Of a stretch of DNA of 48,599 bases, positions 33,322 to 42,025 are shown one piece after another. Position 1 is the first letter of the stretch; every line of letters begins with the position of its first letter. The position numbers and the translations under genes are program-made. The notes beneath the pieces are model-generated. The model had not been told where the DNA came from and did not search any database. It worked only from the letters and a program-made list of their open reading frames with translations. The stretch comes from Calditrichota bacterium (lineage in GTDB: Bacteria; Calditrichota; Calditrichia; Calditrichales; Calditrichaceae): NCBI GenBank assembly GCA_013151275.1, contig JAADIP010000069.1:1-48599 (forward strand), given 5' to 3'.

Positions 33322-34368
33322 ATGGCAGTAACTAAAGAGGATGTGACGGAAGTGTTGCGTCAGGTTAATTATCCCGGGTACAGCAGGGATATCGTTTCAT
33401 TCGGTCTGGTACAAAAATTAGATGTTGACGATCAGACCATTAAAATACATTTGGTTGTACGGAGTAACGATTCGAGTATTGCGCAAACAATAAAAAAAGA
33501 GGTTGAAACAATTTTAAAGAAAGCCTATCCCGATCACCGGAATGAAGTGGTTGCCGAAACCCAGGAGCCTCCGCAATTTAAAACGACCTCAACCCAGGAG
33601 AGAGATAAATTTTTGCCTAATATTAAATACAAGGTTGCCGTGGCAAGCGGAAAAGGCGGAGTGGGCAAATCCACGGTGGCTGTGAATTTGGCTATTGCCA
33701 TGGCAAAATTGGGACACAAAGTGGGTTTGCTGGATGCCGACATTTATGGTCCGAGTATTCCGTTGATGCTTGGAATTACCGAAAAGCCGCTTTTTGACGG
33801 TCAGAAAATCATAACCATCGAAAAATTCGGCGTGCATTTAATGTCGTTGGGATTTTTGATTGACAATTCGGAAGCCGTTATCTGGCGCGGCGCATTGGTG
33901 CATCGGGCGTTGCAGCAACTGATGAACGATGTGGCTTGGCCCGATCTTGACATAATCCTTTTCGATATGCCTCCGGGAACGGGCGACGCTCAGTTAACTC
34001 TTTCTCAATCGGTTGCCCTGGACGGCGCGGTGATCGTTTCGACGCCTCAGGATGTTGCTTTGATCGATGCGATTAAGGGCGTACAAATGTTCCGGAAGGT
34101 AAATGTGCCGATTATGGGAATTGTCGAGAACATGAGTTATTTTGTCTGCCCGCACTGCGGAGAAAGAACGGACATCTTTGCTCATGGCGGAGTGGCAAAA
34201 GCCTGCGCGCAGATGAATACGGAGTTATTGGGCGAAATTCCGATCGATGCGGCTATTCGAGAAGGCGGCGATGAGGGGATTCCCGTTGTCGTTAAACAAC
34301 CGGAGAGTCCGCAATCCGAGGCGTTTCTTGATATTGCGAAACGCATATTCCATAAGATTTCCGGGTAG
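33322..34368 (+). CDS. mrp: Mrp/ApbC/NBP35-type P-loop ATPase, Fe-S cluster carrier
   Basis: Carries and transfers iron-sulfur clusters in the cytosol. Residues 1-75 are a MIP18/DUF59 domain. The P-loop domain starts near 100 with the deviant Walker A SGKGGVGKST (109-118), followed by LLDADIYGPSIP, DMPPGTGDAQLTLSQS and the CxxC pair in VCPHCGE (near 273) that binds the bridging cluster. All expected elements are intact at 348 residues. The gene begins at ATG with AGGAG upstream and stands alone. The hydrogenase, with its many clusters, is one plausible client. Confidence 0.95.
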   Translation: MAVTKEDVTEVLRQVNYPGYSRDIVSFGLVQKLDVDDQTIKIHLVVRSNDSSIAQTIKKEVETILKKAYPDHRNEVVAETQEPPQFKTTSTQERDKFLPNIKYKVAVASGKGGVGKSTVAVNLAIAMAKLGHKVGLLDADIYGPSIPLMLGITEKPLFDGQKIITIEKFGVHLMSLGFLIDNSEAVIWRGALVHRALQQLMNDVAWPDLDIILFDMPPGTGDAQLTLSQSVALDGAVIVSTPQDVALIDAIKGVQMFRKVNVPIMGIVENMSYFVCPHCGERTDIFAHGGVAKACAQMNTELLGEIPIDAAIREGGDEGIPVVVKQPESPQSEAFLDIAKRIFHKISG

Positions 34369-34565
34369 GCGAAAGCAGGGAAATATTCCCTATTGGTTGA
34401 TTGCCAAACAGGTAAAATATCCCGTACAGTGGAATGTGGACATAATATACCGAACATATACAATTATATGTATTTAAATAATTTAGAATAACGAATTCGT
34501 TAGGGTGCCGGAATTGGCATTATATTTGTAATAGTAATGACCTGTTTAATGCAGGAGTTTTGATA

Positions 34566-35369
34566 ATGCGGATTAAAATTACATTTAAGAATCCGAAAGA
34601 AAAAACGTATTTGCCCATTAATACCAACTATTATTTAGTAAAGTTAATCAAACACTTAACATTCGAATATCGCCGATATTTATCCTCTCTTGTTCCCGAG
34701 CATCGTTATCACAAAGGATTTGATGTTTACACCTTTTCGCAGCTAATCATCCCGGAGCGTAAAATCGAAGATTTTATGATAGGAATTTTGTCTCAGGATT
34801 TTCATTGGTATGTGGCTTCTCCGTATTACCAATTTTTAGGTATTCTTGCCAAAGAATTAAAGAAGCATAAAAAGGTCAAAATTTATGACACGTGGTTTGA
34901 GGTTGAGACGGTGAAATTTGTACAGGTTCCGGAATTTACCGGAAACGAGGCGCAGTTTACCTGTCTTTCTCCGGTAACTGTATTGCGCAACGGTTCTAAA
35001 ACGCAGTCTTCGTTTAAAAAGTACGTGTTGCCCGATCATAAAGATTTTCATCAGTCTCTGGAACGAGATTTAAAGCATAAGTATCATATCATTAATAAAA
35101 AAGAGATTGAAAAAATCGATTTTGATCTGGAATTTGATCCTGAATATTTGCGTAAAAAGAATAACCGGATTACCAAAGTGATTACAATAGAACGCGAAAG
35201 CAGAAATCAGGAACAGGTGCGATGTATTTTAGCTCCTTTTAAAATCAAAGCAAAGCCCGAGGTGTTAAAGGTTATTTATGATGCCGGAATCGGGCAATTG
35301 AATTCTTTGGGATTTGGAATGGTTGAAATGGTGAATCATGATAATGATTCAAATAAATATAAAAAGTAA
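34566..35369 (+). CDS. cas6: Cas6 CRISPR RNA endoribonuclease, without an array nearby
   Basis: Cas6 cuts precursor CRISPR RNA within its repeats. The 267-residue protein begins MRIKITFKNP and has the two-ferredoxin-fold layout: LPINTNYYLVKLIKHL (16-31), then H46 and H49 with K50 (PEHRYHKGFDVYTFS), the CLSPVTV strand (133-139) and the C-terminal glycine loop GIGQLNSLGFG (241-251), which fits GhGxxxxxGhG exactly. Tyr22/23, His46 or His49 and Lys50 are possible catalytic residues by analogy with the archaeal enzyme. The ATG at 34566 follows AGGAG. No other cas gene, repeat or spacer is present in the window, and the gene has its own terminator. It may serve an array elsewhere, or process another hairpin RNA. 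Confidence 0.88.
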   Translation: MRIKITFKNPKEKTYLPINTNYYLVKLIKHLTFEYRRYLSSLVPEHRYHKGFDVYTFSQLIIPERKIEDFMIGILSQDFHWYVASPYYQFLGILAKELKKHKKVKIYDTWFEVETVKFVQVPEFTGNEAQFTCLSPVTVLRNGSKTQSSFKKYVLPDHKDFHQSLERDLKHKYHIINKKEIEKIDFDLEFDPEYLRKKNNRITKVITIERESRNQEQVRCILAPFKIKAKPEVLKVIYDAGIGQLNSLGFGMVEMVNHDNDSNKYKK

Positions 35370-35460
35370 TAATTATATGAGGGCCGCTTTTCCTGTAGCA
35401 ACCATGCTTAACGTATATTTATCTTTTATTTGAGGGTTTATTGCTTCTTTCCTGCCGCTT

Positions 35461-35508
35461 AGGGTCATTGGTACTTTCCCACCGAGTATCAATGACCCTG
35501 TGTTTTTT
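35461..35508 (+). terminator. Strong Rho-independent terminator downstream of cas6
   Basis: AGGGTCATTGGTAC (35461-35474) pairs with GTATCAATGACCCT (35486-35499) over 14 bp with a single G-T pair, loop of 11 nt, followed by GTGTTTTTT. It is 92 nt beyond the cas6 stop codon, so the 3' untranslated region is unusually long. Confidence 0.85.
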
Positions 35509-35610
35509 AAGACGAATCCTTGTAATCCCGGCGTTTCTTTAATATTTCGTTTACCACAAATTTTCCGAACCATAAATTCAAAGCGCTTTCCGCGGAATTA
35601 TCAGGATTGT

Positions 35611-35639
35611 TTGCATACAAAATGTCATTCTTTTAAATT
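35611..35639 (+). promoter_or_regulatory. Candidate promoter of the subtilase-PTS transcript
   Basis: TTGCAT-17 bp-TAAATT, 49 bp before the ATG of the subtilase gene. The -35 box is the same as in front of the response regulator, and the -10 box the same as in front of metK. Confidence 0.4.
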
Positions 35640-35687
35640 CTGTTCTTAGGCTTATTTGCATTTGATTAAACTCGGGAGACAGGATAG

Positions 35688-38516
35688 ATGAAAATCAAAG
35701 TTATTTTGTTGCTCCTTGCGCTGAATACATCTCTTTTAGCCGCAAGCTGGAGTTTTTTAAATGTCGAACGGACGGGAGCCAGCCGGTTCATTAAAGATCA
35801 CCCCAAATATGACGGTCGGGAGGTGGTGATTATTATCCTCGATACGGGAGTGGATATGGGGGTGCAGGGATTGCAAAGCCTGCCCGACGGCGGAGTTAAG
35901 GTTATTGATGTTCAGGATTTTTCCGGCGAGGGGGACATCTATTACGAAAAGGCGGAAACCGGTGAAGAGAACGGTGAAAAATATCTGAAAAATTCCGACG
36001 GCGTTCGGCTGTTTAATTACGATAAACTTCCCTTGCAGCCGGTTGACAGCGTTTATTACATGGGCGTGCTGCGTGAAGAACATTTTAAAAACACGGTTAT
36101 TCCCGATGTCAACAACAACGGGAAAAAAGATGATGTTTTCGGATTTATGGTCATAAAAAGCGGGCAGGGCTGGGTGGCTTACATCGATCTGGACGGAGAC
36201 GGTAATCTTGACGACGAAGAGGCGATCCGGAATTACAAGGAGAAACATCAGGCAATTCAATTCAGAGGCAGAGACAGGGAAAGCGCAAAAAACTTAGCCA
36301 CCTTTGCCATCAATATCTTCCCCGAAGAAAAGCGCGTTAATTTTCATTACGATGGTTCCAGTCACGGAACGCATGTCGCCGGAATTGCCGCGGGTTATAT
36401 GCTGAACGGTCAGCCGGGATTAAACGGGGTTGCTCCCGGCGCTAAAATTATCAGTTTAAAGATCGGCGATTGCACGCTTGCCGGCGGCGCCACAACCACG
36501 GGAAGCATGGTAAAAGCCTATGAATACGGGATCGAATTTGCCAAAAACTACGACGGTCCGGTTGTGTTTAACATGAGTTTCGGAATCGGTTCGGAGATTG
36601 AGGGCAGAGCGTCGATGGAGTACACGCTGGATGAATTCTTAAAGGAAAACGAAAAGCTTCTTTTTTGCATAAGCGCCGGCAACGAGGGACCGGGCATTTC
36701 GACGGTTGGGCTTCCGGCTGCCGCTCAGCGTGTTTTAAGCGTGGGCGCTTTTAATGTCAAAGAGTCAGCCCGGGATGTGTACGGCGCCGATCTTTCCGAA
36801 GACAAGGTGTTTGTGTTCAGCTCGCGCGGCGGAGAGCTGAACAAACCTGACGTTTTGGCTCCGGGCAGCGCGTCTTCCTCCGTTCCGCCTTATTCGAGAA
36901 GAGAAAACAAATGGGGCACGAGTATGGCTTCTCCGCAAGCCACGGGCGCGGTCGCTCTTTTGATGTCCGCCGCCGCTCAGGAAAATTTGCCCGTTGTCGG
37001 TTCCCTGATTAAAAAAGCGATTGTGAATTCCGCCCAACCTTTAAAGGGGTACACCCTGCTGGATCAGGGAGCAGGGGTTATCGATATCCCCAGGGCTTTT
37101 GAATTTTACAGGGAATATATTAAAAGAAACGAACAAAAGAACTTTGTGAATTATCGGATTGAAACATTAAGCCCCATTTACAGCGATGAAACCGGAAGAA
37201 CGGCTTATTGGAGATTCGGCACCTACGCGCCCGACAAGGAACATAAGCAAAGATTCAGAATTTATCCCGAACTGCCCGAAAAATTTGACGCCGACCAAAG
37301 AAACCGGTTTTATCGCGCTTTTGATCTCAAATCGACCGAACCCTGGCTGAAGCTGAACAAAAAAAGCACTTACATCAAAGGCGAAAAACCCGCCCTGGTT
37401 GACGTGTATTTTGACCGCAGGCAGATGAAGGAAAAAGGTCTTTACAGCGGAAAGGTGATAGCCTTTCGCAAAGATAAATCGAATAAACCGATTAATAAGG
37501 AATTCGAACTGTGGTGTACTTATGTTAATCCGTTTACTTTCGACGAATCCAACGGCTATCGACATGAATCGGGTTTAATTAAAGTAAATCCGGGCGATGT
37601 GCATCGGGTGTATTTTGATGTTCCCGTCCGTTCCACCGGAGCGACCGTACAACTTTTTACGCAAGCCAACAAATTCGCCAAACTGAGAATCTATCTTTTT
37701 GATCCTCAGGGCAGGGAGCTGCAAAAGTATATCCGCCTGAATTCCGAATATGAAAATCAGGAGATCGTGCAGCTTACGGGCGATGAATTGCAATATGGGG
37801 TTTACGAGATGGATATTTATGCCGATTTCCGTAATGAAGAGCCTTCTTATTGCAAGTATTTGATAAGTTTCACCGGACTCAAAATAACCCCGGAAATTGT
37901 TACGGAAGTGGATATTGAAAACGGACGGAAACCCCGGGGTGAAATAAGCGTTACAAACTATTTCGACGAACCTGTTCCGGGCAGAATCGGAGGACAGATT
38001 TACGGCTGGCAAAAAACAAACTATATCGACGAGGAAAGCGCTCTTTATGAACTGGATTTTTCCGTTGGCGAAGAAATAGAAAAAGTGGTTTTTAACTTGG
38101 AATTGCCGCCCGATGTATTTAACTTAATGACAGATTTTGCCGTTAATGTGCGCAACTATGACGGCAAAATTCTCAAAGCCGATGGGTTGACCTATCGTAA
38201 AATACAGATCACTTTTGTTCCTCCGACATCCGGTGATTATTATCTGGAGTTAATACCGGCTTTTGCCGCCAAAAAAGCCGGACATTGGACGGCAACATTG
38301 AAAGAGTCGTATTATCTTTTTGATACGATTTCTATCGAAGGCGCTCGGGAATACTTTTATCCGAGGGTCGAAAAAAAGGTTTATTTCAGAATTGACGGCA
38401 GCCTGCCGGTGGCTCCCGACGGATTTTATCTTTTTGGCGAAGTTTTATTAAATTCGCTCGATAAATATCGTTATAAGGTGAAAATACCTGTTTATTTATA
38501 CACCGGTCAGGATTAA
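35688..38516 (+). CDS. Secreted subtilisin-like (S8) peptidase, tripeptidyl-peptidase II-like
   Basis: A 942-residue exported serine peptidase. A signal peptide (about 1-19) precedes the catalytic domain with D52 (ILDTGVD), H226 (SSHGTHVAGIAAG), the oxyanion N332 (GNEGPG) and S412 (GTSMASPQATGAV). The 174 residues between Asp and His far exceed those of bacterial subtilisins and resemble the insertion of tripeptidyl-peptidase II. That insert holds two EF-hand-like calcium loops (DVNNNGKKDD at 140-149; DLDGDGNLDDEE at 167-178). Residues 480-942 are beta-rich extensions, as in TPPII. The protein is probably periplasmic or surface-exposed and degrades peptides. The PTS IIC gene follows after 19 bp, so the two are likely cotranscribed. 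Confidence 0.92.
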   Translation: MKIKVILLLLALNTSLLAASWSFLNVERTGASRFIKDHPKYDGREVVIIILDTGVDMGVQGLQSLPDGGVKVIDVQDFSGEGDIYYEKAETGEENGEKYLKNSDGVRLFNYDKLPLQPVDSVYYMGVLREEHFKNTVIPDVNNNGKKDDVFGFMVIKSGQGWVAYIDLDGDGNLDDEEAIRNYKEKHQAIQFRGRDRESAKNLATFAINIFPEEKRVNFHYDGSSHGTHVAGIAAGYMLNGQPGLNGVAPGAKIISLKIGDCTLAGGATTTGSMVKAYEYGIEFAKNYDGPVVFNMSFGIGSEIEGRASMEYTLDEFLKENEKLLFCISAGNEGPGISTVGLPAAAQRVLSVGAFNVKESARDVYGADLSEDKVFVFSSRGGELNKPDVLAPGSASSSVPPYSRRENKWGTSMASPQATGAVALLMSAAAQENLPVVGSLIKKAIVNSAQPLKGYTLLDQGAGVIDIPRAFEFYREYIKRNEQKNFVNYRIETLSPIYSDETGRTAYWRFGTYAPDKEHKQRFRIYPELPEKFDADQRNRFYRAFDLKSTEPWLKLNKKSTYIKGEKPALVDVYFDRRQMKEKGLYSGKVIAFRKDKSNKPINKEFELWCTYVNPFTFDESNGYRHESGLIKVNPGDVHRVYFDVPVRSTGATVQLFTQANKFAKLRIYLFDPQGRELQKYIRLNSEYENQEIVQLTGDELQYGVYEMDIYADFRNEEPSYCKYLISFTGLKITPEIVTEVDIENGRKPRGEISVTNYFDEPVPGRIGGQIYGWQKTNYIDEESALYELDFSVGEEIEKVVFNLELPPDVFNLMTDFAVNVRNYDGKILKADGLTYRKIQITFVPPTSGDYYLELIPAFAAKKAGHWTATLKESYYLFDTISIEGAREYFYPRVEKKVYFRIDGSLPVAPDGFYLFGEVLLNSLDKYRYKVKIPVYLYTGQD

Positions 38517-38535
38517 TCCAAAGCTGGGAATTGGA

Positions 38536-39231
38536 ATGCAGGAACTTTTAATACTTTGTTTTGTCGGCGCTTTATTGATGCTGGATAATGCCGCCGCATT
38601 TCAGATTTTAGTATCGCAACCGCTCTTTGCCAGCCCGATACTCGGTTGGATAGGAGGAGATGCGACTCTTGGCTTTCAATTAGGCTTTTTGTTGCAATTA
38701 ATCTGGCTGAGCAATATGCCGATCGGAGCGGCTGTTGTTCCCGAAGGGAACTTTGGCTCCATTGCAGCCGTTATTTTAGCGTTGCGTCTTGTGAAAAATT
38801 TTCCGCAACTCGAATATTTTATCATTTTTGTCGTGATCCTTTACGGATTATTGGGGAGTTATTTCGGGGCAAAAACGGTAACTTTTATTCGACATTGGAA
38901 TCAACAATATTTGCAACGCCTTTTGCTTAAACTTAAGCAAAACAACCCTGTGCAACTGGGATGGGTTATTTTTGTTTCTCTGGTATTTAATGTGGTTGTT
39001 GTATTCATTGTTTTTATTGTAATGACTGTTATTATGGAAAAAGGACTCGGTCTGATATTCCCTTACATGCCCGAGGAGATCAATCGCATCGGGCATCATG
39101 CGCAAATTGCCATTATCGGAGCGGGTCTGGGACTGACGTTAACCTTATTTAAAGGGAAAAGATACTGGACTCTCTATTTAATCGGTGTACTTTTGGGAGG
39201 AGCGATTATATTTTATGACACAATCGGATAA
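38536..39231 (+). CDS. PTS EIIC, mannose/sorbose family
   Basis: Membrane subunit that forms the sugar channel of a mannose-type phosphotransferase system. The 231 residues have about six to seven hydrophobic helices. The start MQELLILCFVGALLMLDNAA, the segment SQPLFASPILGWIGGDATLG and the QLIWLSNMPIGAAVVPEG stretch are typical of EIIC-Man. It is slightly shorter than the usual 250-270 residues. It begins 19 bp after the subtilase gene and overlaps IID by 17 bp. The substrate cannot be inferred. Confidence 0.9.
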   Translation: MQELLILCFVGALLMLDNAAAFQILVSQPLFASPILGWIGGDATLGFQLGFLLQLIWLSNMPIGAAVVPEGNFGSIAAVILALRLVKNFPQLEYFIIFVVILYGLLGSYFGAKTVTFIRHWNQQYLQRLLLKLKQNNPVQLGWVIFVSLVFNVVVVFIVFIVMTVIMEKGLGLIFPYMPEEINRIGHHAQIAIIGAGLGLTLTLFKGKRYWTLYLIGVLLGGAIIFYDTIG

Positions 39232-39988
39232 ATTGGAAAAACTTAGTTTAAGGGATGTTTGGGCTGTGCTTTGGCGCTCGTTTTTTGTCCAGGCGGCATG
39301 GAATTTTAAGAGCATGATATCCGTCGGATTTTGTTACGCTCTTTCTCCCATCGCTAAAAAAGTTTGCAAAAATAAAGAGGAATATATCGATTTTCTGAAA
39401 CGGCATTTGGGGTTTTTTAACGCTCATCCCTATTTTGCCTCGTACGCTATCGGGGCGATAGCCCGCCTGGAACAAGAGAGGCATCTGAATAACAAGGCAA
39501 ACGATGAGAACATTGAGAAATTTAAGAATGCTCTCATCGGACCCCTGGGAGCGGTGGGGGATCAATGCTGCTGGGCGGTAATCCGACCGGCTTCTTTAAT
39601 TTTCGGTTTAACGGGTCTGGCTTTTACCGATAATTTGATCTGGAAAACCGGAGTCTTGCTCTTGACCTTAATTTTATATAATATACCTCATATATATATT
39701 CGGGTGCAGGGGATTTTGGACGGTTATCGGTCCGGGTTTGATGTGTACAAAAAAATACGGATCGACAACTATCAAAAAATGATTGTGTTGTTTAAGACCA
39801 TTGCAATCATTGGATTAGGAATGTTGGTCGTATGGAATCTGGATCAGGCAATACGCTTGGATTGGAAAGCCATCTTACTTTTTACGGTAACGATGTTCGG
39901 GGCGTTTTTAATGAGGTCAAAAAAACGGATGTTTTATACGCCGGTTTTATTATCAATGGTATTAGCAATAATAGTTGGGGTAATATGA
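39215..39988 (+). CDS. PTS EIID, mannose/sorbose family
   Basis: Second membrane subunit of the mannose-type PTS. The 257-residue chain, taken from the ATG at 39215 behind GGGAGGAG, begins MTQSDKLEKLSLRDVWAVLW and contains the EIID signature KRHLGFFNAHPYFASYAIGA (near 55-75), the GPLGAVGDQCCWAV segment and C-terminal helices. An upstream in-frame GTG at 39185 is inside eIIC and is unlikely to be the start. It ends in a 4-nt ATGA overlap with HPr, so translation is coupled. Confidence 0.92.
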   Translation: MTQSDKLEKLSLRDVWAVLWRSFFVQAAWNFKSMISVGFCYALSPIAKKVCKNKEEYIDFLKRHLGFFNAHPYFASYAIGAIARLEQERHLNNKANDENIEKFKNALIGPLGAVGDQCCWAVIRPASLIFGLTGLAFTDNLIWKTGVLLLTLILYNIPHIYIRVQGILDGYRSGFDVYKKIRIDNYQKMIVLFKTIAIIGLGMLVVWNLDQAIRLDWKAILLFTVTMFGAFLMRSKKRMFYTPVLLSMVLAIIVGVI

Positions 39989-40254
39989 TCATAGAAAAAG
40001 TTAAAATTACAAATAAACACGGATTACACGCCAGACCGGCGGCTAAATTTGTGCAGATTGCCGGAAAATACAATTCGGATGTTAAAGTAATAAAAGACGG
40101 TCTTGAAGTTAACGGCAAAAGCATTATGGGAGTAATGATGTTAGCTGCGGAACCTGGCAGCGAGATTATTTTGCAAATCGAAGGAGATGATGAAGAACAA
40201 GCCTTTAAAGCTTTATTAAACTTAATTCAAAGTAATTTCGATGAAGAACAGTAA
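39985..40254 (+). CDS. ptsH: Phosphocarrier protein HPr
   Basis: Carries phosphate from EI to the sugar-specific IIA proteins. At 89 residues it is of normal length. The active histidine is H15 (KHGLHARPAAKF), and S46 (NGKSIMGVMML) is the position used by HPr kinase in Gram-positive and some Gram-negative bacteria. No HPr kinase gene is in the window. The start ATG at 39985 shares ATGA with the IID stop; a longer frame opening at 39832 lies entirely inside IID. It overlaps the EI start by 14 nt. Confidence 0.96.
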   Translation: MIIEKVKITNKHGLHARPAAKFVQIAGKYNSDVKVIKDGLEVNGKSIMGVMMLAAEPGSEIILQIEGDDEEQAFKALLNLIQSNFDEEQ

Positions 40255-42016
40255 AACGAGAAAAATCAAACAGGAAATTATTCTTACGGGAATTCCGACA
40301 TCTCCTGGAATTGCGAGCGGTCCGGCTTATATTTTTCGACCTTTTCAATTAAATATCTCAGAATTGGAAATTAAAGTCGAAGATATTAACCATGAATTGG
40401 ATCTGTTTAATAGTGCCATAGAAAAGGTTTTGCGCCAGTTGGAGAATGCCCAGAAAAGCAGCGAGGCTTATTATCAGGATCAATTCTCTGAAATCTTTGA
40501 AAGCCAAAAGGCATTTTTAAAAGATCCTATTTTAATCAACGAGATAAAGCAGGAGATCCAAAGGTCGCAGAGTTCGGCAGCCTTTGCCATTTCAAAAATT
40601 CTTTCAAAGAAGAGCGAATATTTTATCAATCTTGAAAATCGCTATTTTCGTGAAAGAGCTTATGATATTATCGATTTAAAACATAAATTGGTCAATGCTC
40701 TTTTGGGCATTGATGTCGATTATCAACTGACAACGCCCGCAATCGTTGTCGCCGAAGTGTTGTCGCCTTCGGACACGGTTAATTTCAATCGCAATTTCAT
40801 CCTCGGGTTTTTAACCGACAAAGGCGGTCGGACTTCGCACGCTGCAATTATGGCAAGGGGATTGCGAATCCCGGCTGTGGTAAACCGTTACAATCTTTCT
40901 CAGGTTTTACACGACGGCGATTATCTGATACTCGACGGATTTACGGGCGCTATCATAATTAACCCAACGGAGGAGACGCGGAAAAAATACAAAAACAAAA
41001 AAGCCGATTTTAAAAAGTTCGAACAAAGGCTGTACAAAGAAATCGAACTACCCGCCGTAACATTAGACGGCGTCAGAATTCAAATGCTGGCAAACATTGA
41101 ATTTGTCCACGAAGTAAACGACGCCCGCATCAACAAGGCGGAAGGGATCGGTCTCTTCCGCACCGAGAGTTTTTTTATCGAACAACAAAACATGCCCTCC
41201 GAAGACCAACAGTTCTCCTTTTACAAACAAGTGATAGAGCAAATGAACGGCAACGAAGTGACCATTCGCGTGCTTGACCTCGGAGGCGACAAAATTTTAC
41301 CGAATAATGAGTATCAAACCGAAATGAATCCCTTTTTGGGCTGGCGCGCGATCCGTTTTTTACTGGATCGTCCCTCAATATTCAAAGCTCAGTTGCGGGC
41401 TATTTTACGGGCAAGCGCCTACGGAAATGTCCAGATTTTACTTCCGATGATTTCATCGGTTGATGAAATATTAAAAACCAAAGCTTTAATCGAAGAAGTA
41501 AAAAAATCGCTTTTATTCGATAAAATCGAATTCAATCCCGATATTAAATTGGGCGCAATGATCGAAACGCCCGCAGCAGCTATGCTGGCGGATATTCTGA
41601 CGGAGTACGTTGATTTTTTCAGCATCGGGACTAACGATTTGACGCAGTATGTTTTGGCAATTGACCGGACAAATGAAAAGGTGTCGAAATATTTTAGCAC
41701 ATTTAATCCCGCGGTTTTGAACTTTGTTGAGGCAACCATTAAAGCCGCGGAAAAAAAAGGACTGCCTATTACGTTGTGCGGAGAATTTGCCGCCGTTCCG
41801 GAAGCTATCCCCATACTTTTGGGTATGGGATTGCGTAGCTTGAGTATGAACCCTTTTTCAATAGCCGGAGCAAAAAAAATAATACGCTCGTTAAAGTTAT
41901 CCGAATGCGAAAAACTGTATCAAGATATCAAAAACTACCATACCGCCGATGAAATCGAAAAAGCGTGTTCTTCTTTTGTTAAAAGACAAATTTCCGATCT
42001 TCAATATTTAAAATAG
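40241..42016 (+). CDS. ptsI: PTS enzyme I
   Basis: Transfers phosphate from phosphoenolpyruvate to HPr. The 591 residues have the EI layout: helical HPr-binding N-domain (about 20-150), swivelling domain with AEVLSPSDT and the phosphorylated histidine H200 (GGRTSHAAIMARG), and the PEP-binding barrel with EGIGLFRTESFF, RVLDLGGDK, SIGTNDLTQYVLA and the catalytic cysteine in LCGEFAA. All expected residues are present. The start lies 14 nt inside ptsH, and the isomerase gene begins 9 bp downstream. Confidence 0.96.
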   Translation: MKNSKTRKIKQEIILTGIPTSPGIASGPAYIFRPFQLNISELEIKVEDINHELDLFNSAIEKVLRQLENAQKSSEAYYQDQFSEIFESQKAFLKDPILINEIKQEIQRSQSSAAFAISKILSKKSEYFINLENRYFRERAYDIIDLKHKLVNALLGIDVDYQLTTPAIVVAEVLSPSDTVNFNRNFILGFLTDKGGRTSHAAIMARGLRIPAVVNRYNLSQVLHDGDYLILDGFTGAIIINPTEETRKKYKNKKADFKKFEQRLYKEIELPAVTLDGVRIQMLANIEFVHEVNDARINKAEGIGLFRTESFFIEQQNMPSEDQQFSFYKQVIEQMNGNEVTIRVLDLGGDKILPNNEYQTEMNPFLGWRAIRFLLDRPSIFKAQLRAILRASAYGNVQILLPMISSVDEILKTKALIEEVKKSLLFDKIEFNPDIKLGAMIETPAAAMLADILTEYVDFFSIGTNDLTQYVLAIDRTNEKVSKYFSTFNPAVLNFVEATIKAAEKKGLPITLCGEFAAVPEAIPILLGMGLRSLSMNPFSIAGAKKIIRSLKLSECEKLYQDIKNYHTADEIEKACSSFVKRQISDLQYLK

Positions 42017-42025
42017 GAGAAATAG

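Noticed and set aside
35373..35573. 66-codon minus-strand frame between cas6 and the subtilase gene
   Set aside because: It has no ribosome binding site, runs through the cas6 terminator hairpin, and matches no family I know.
34370..35690. CRISPR array around cas6
   Set aside because: I looked for regularly spaced direct repeats of 20-40 bp on both sides and found none; only single palindromes occur.
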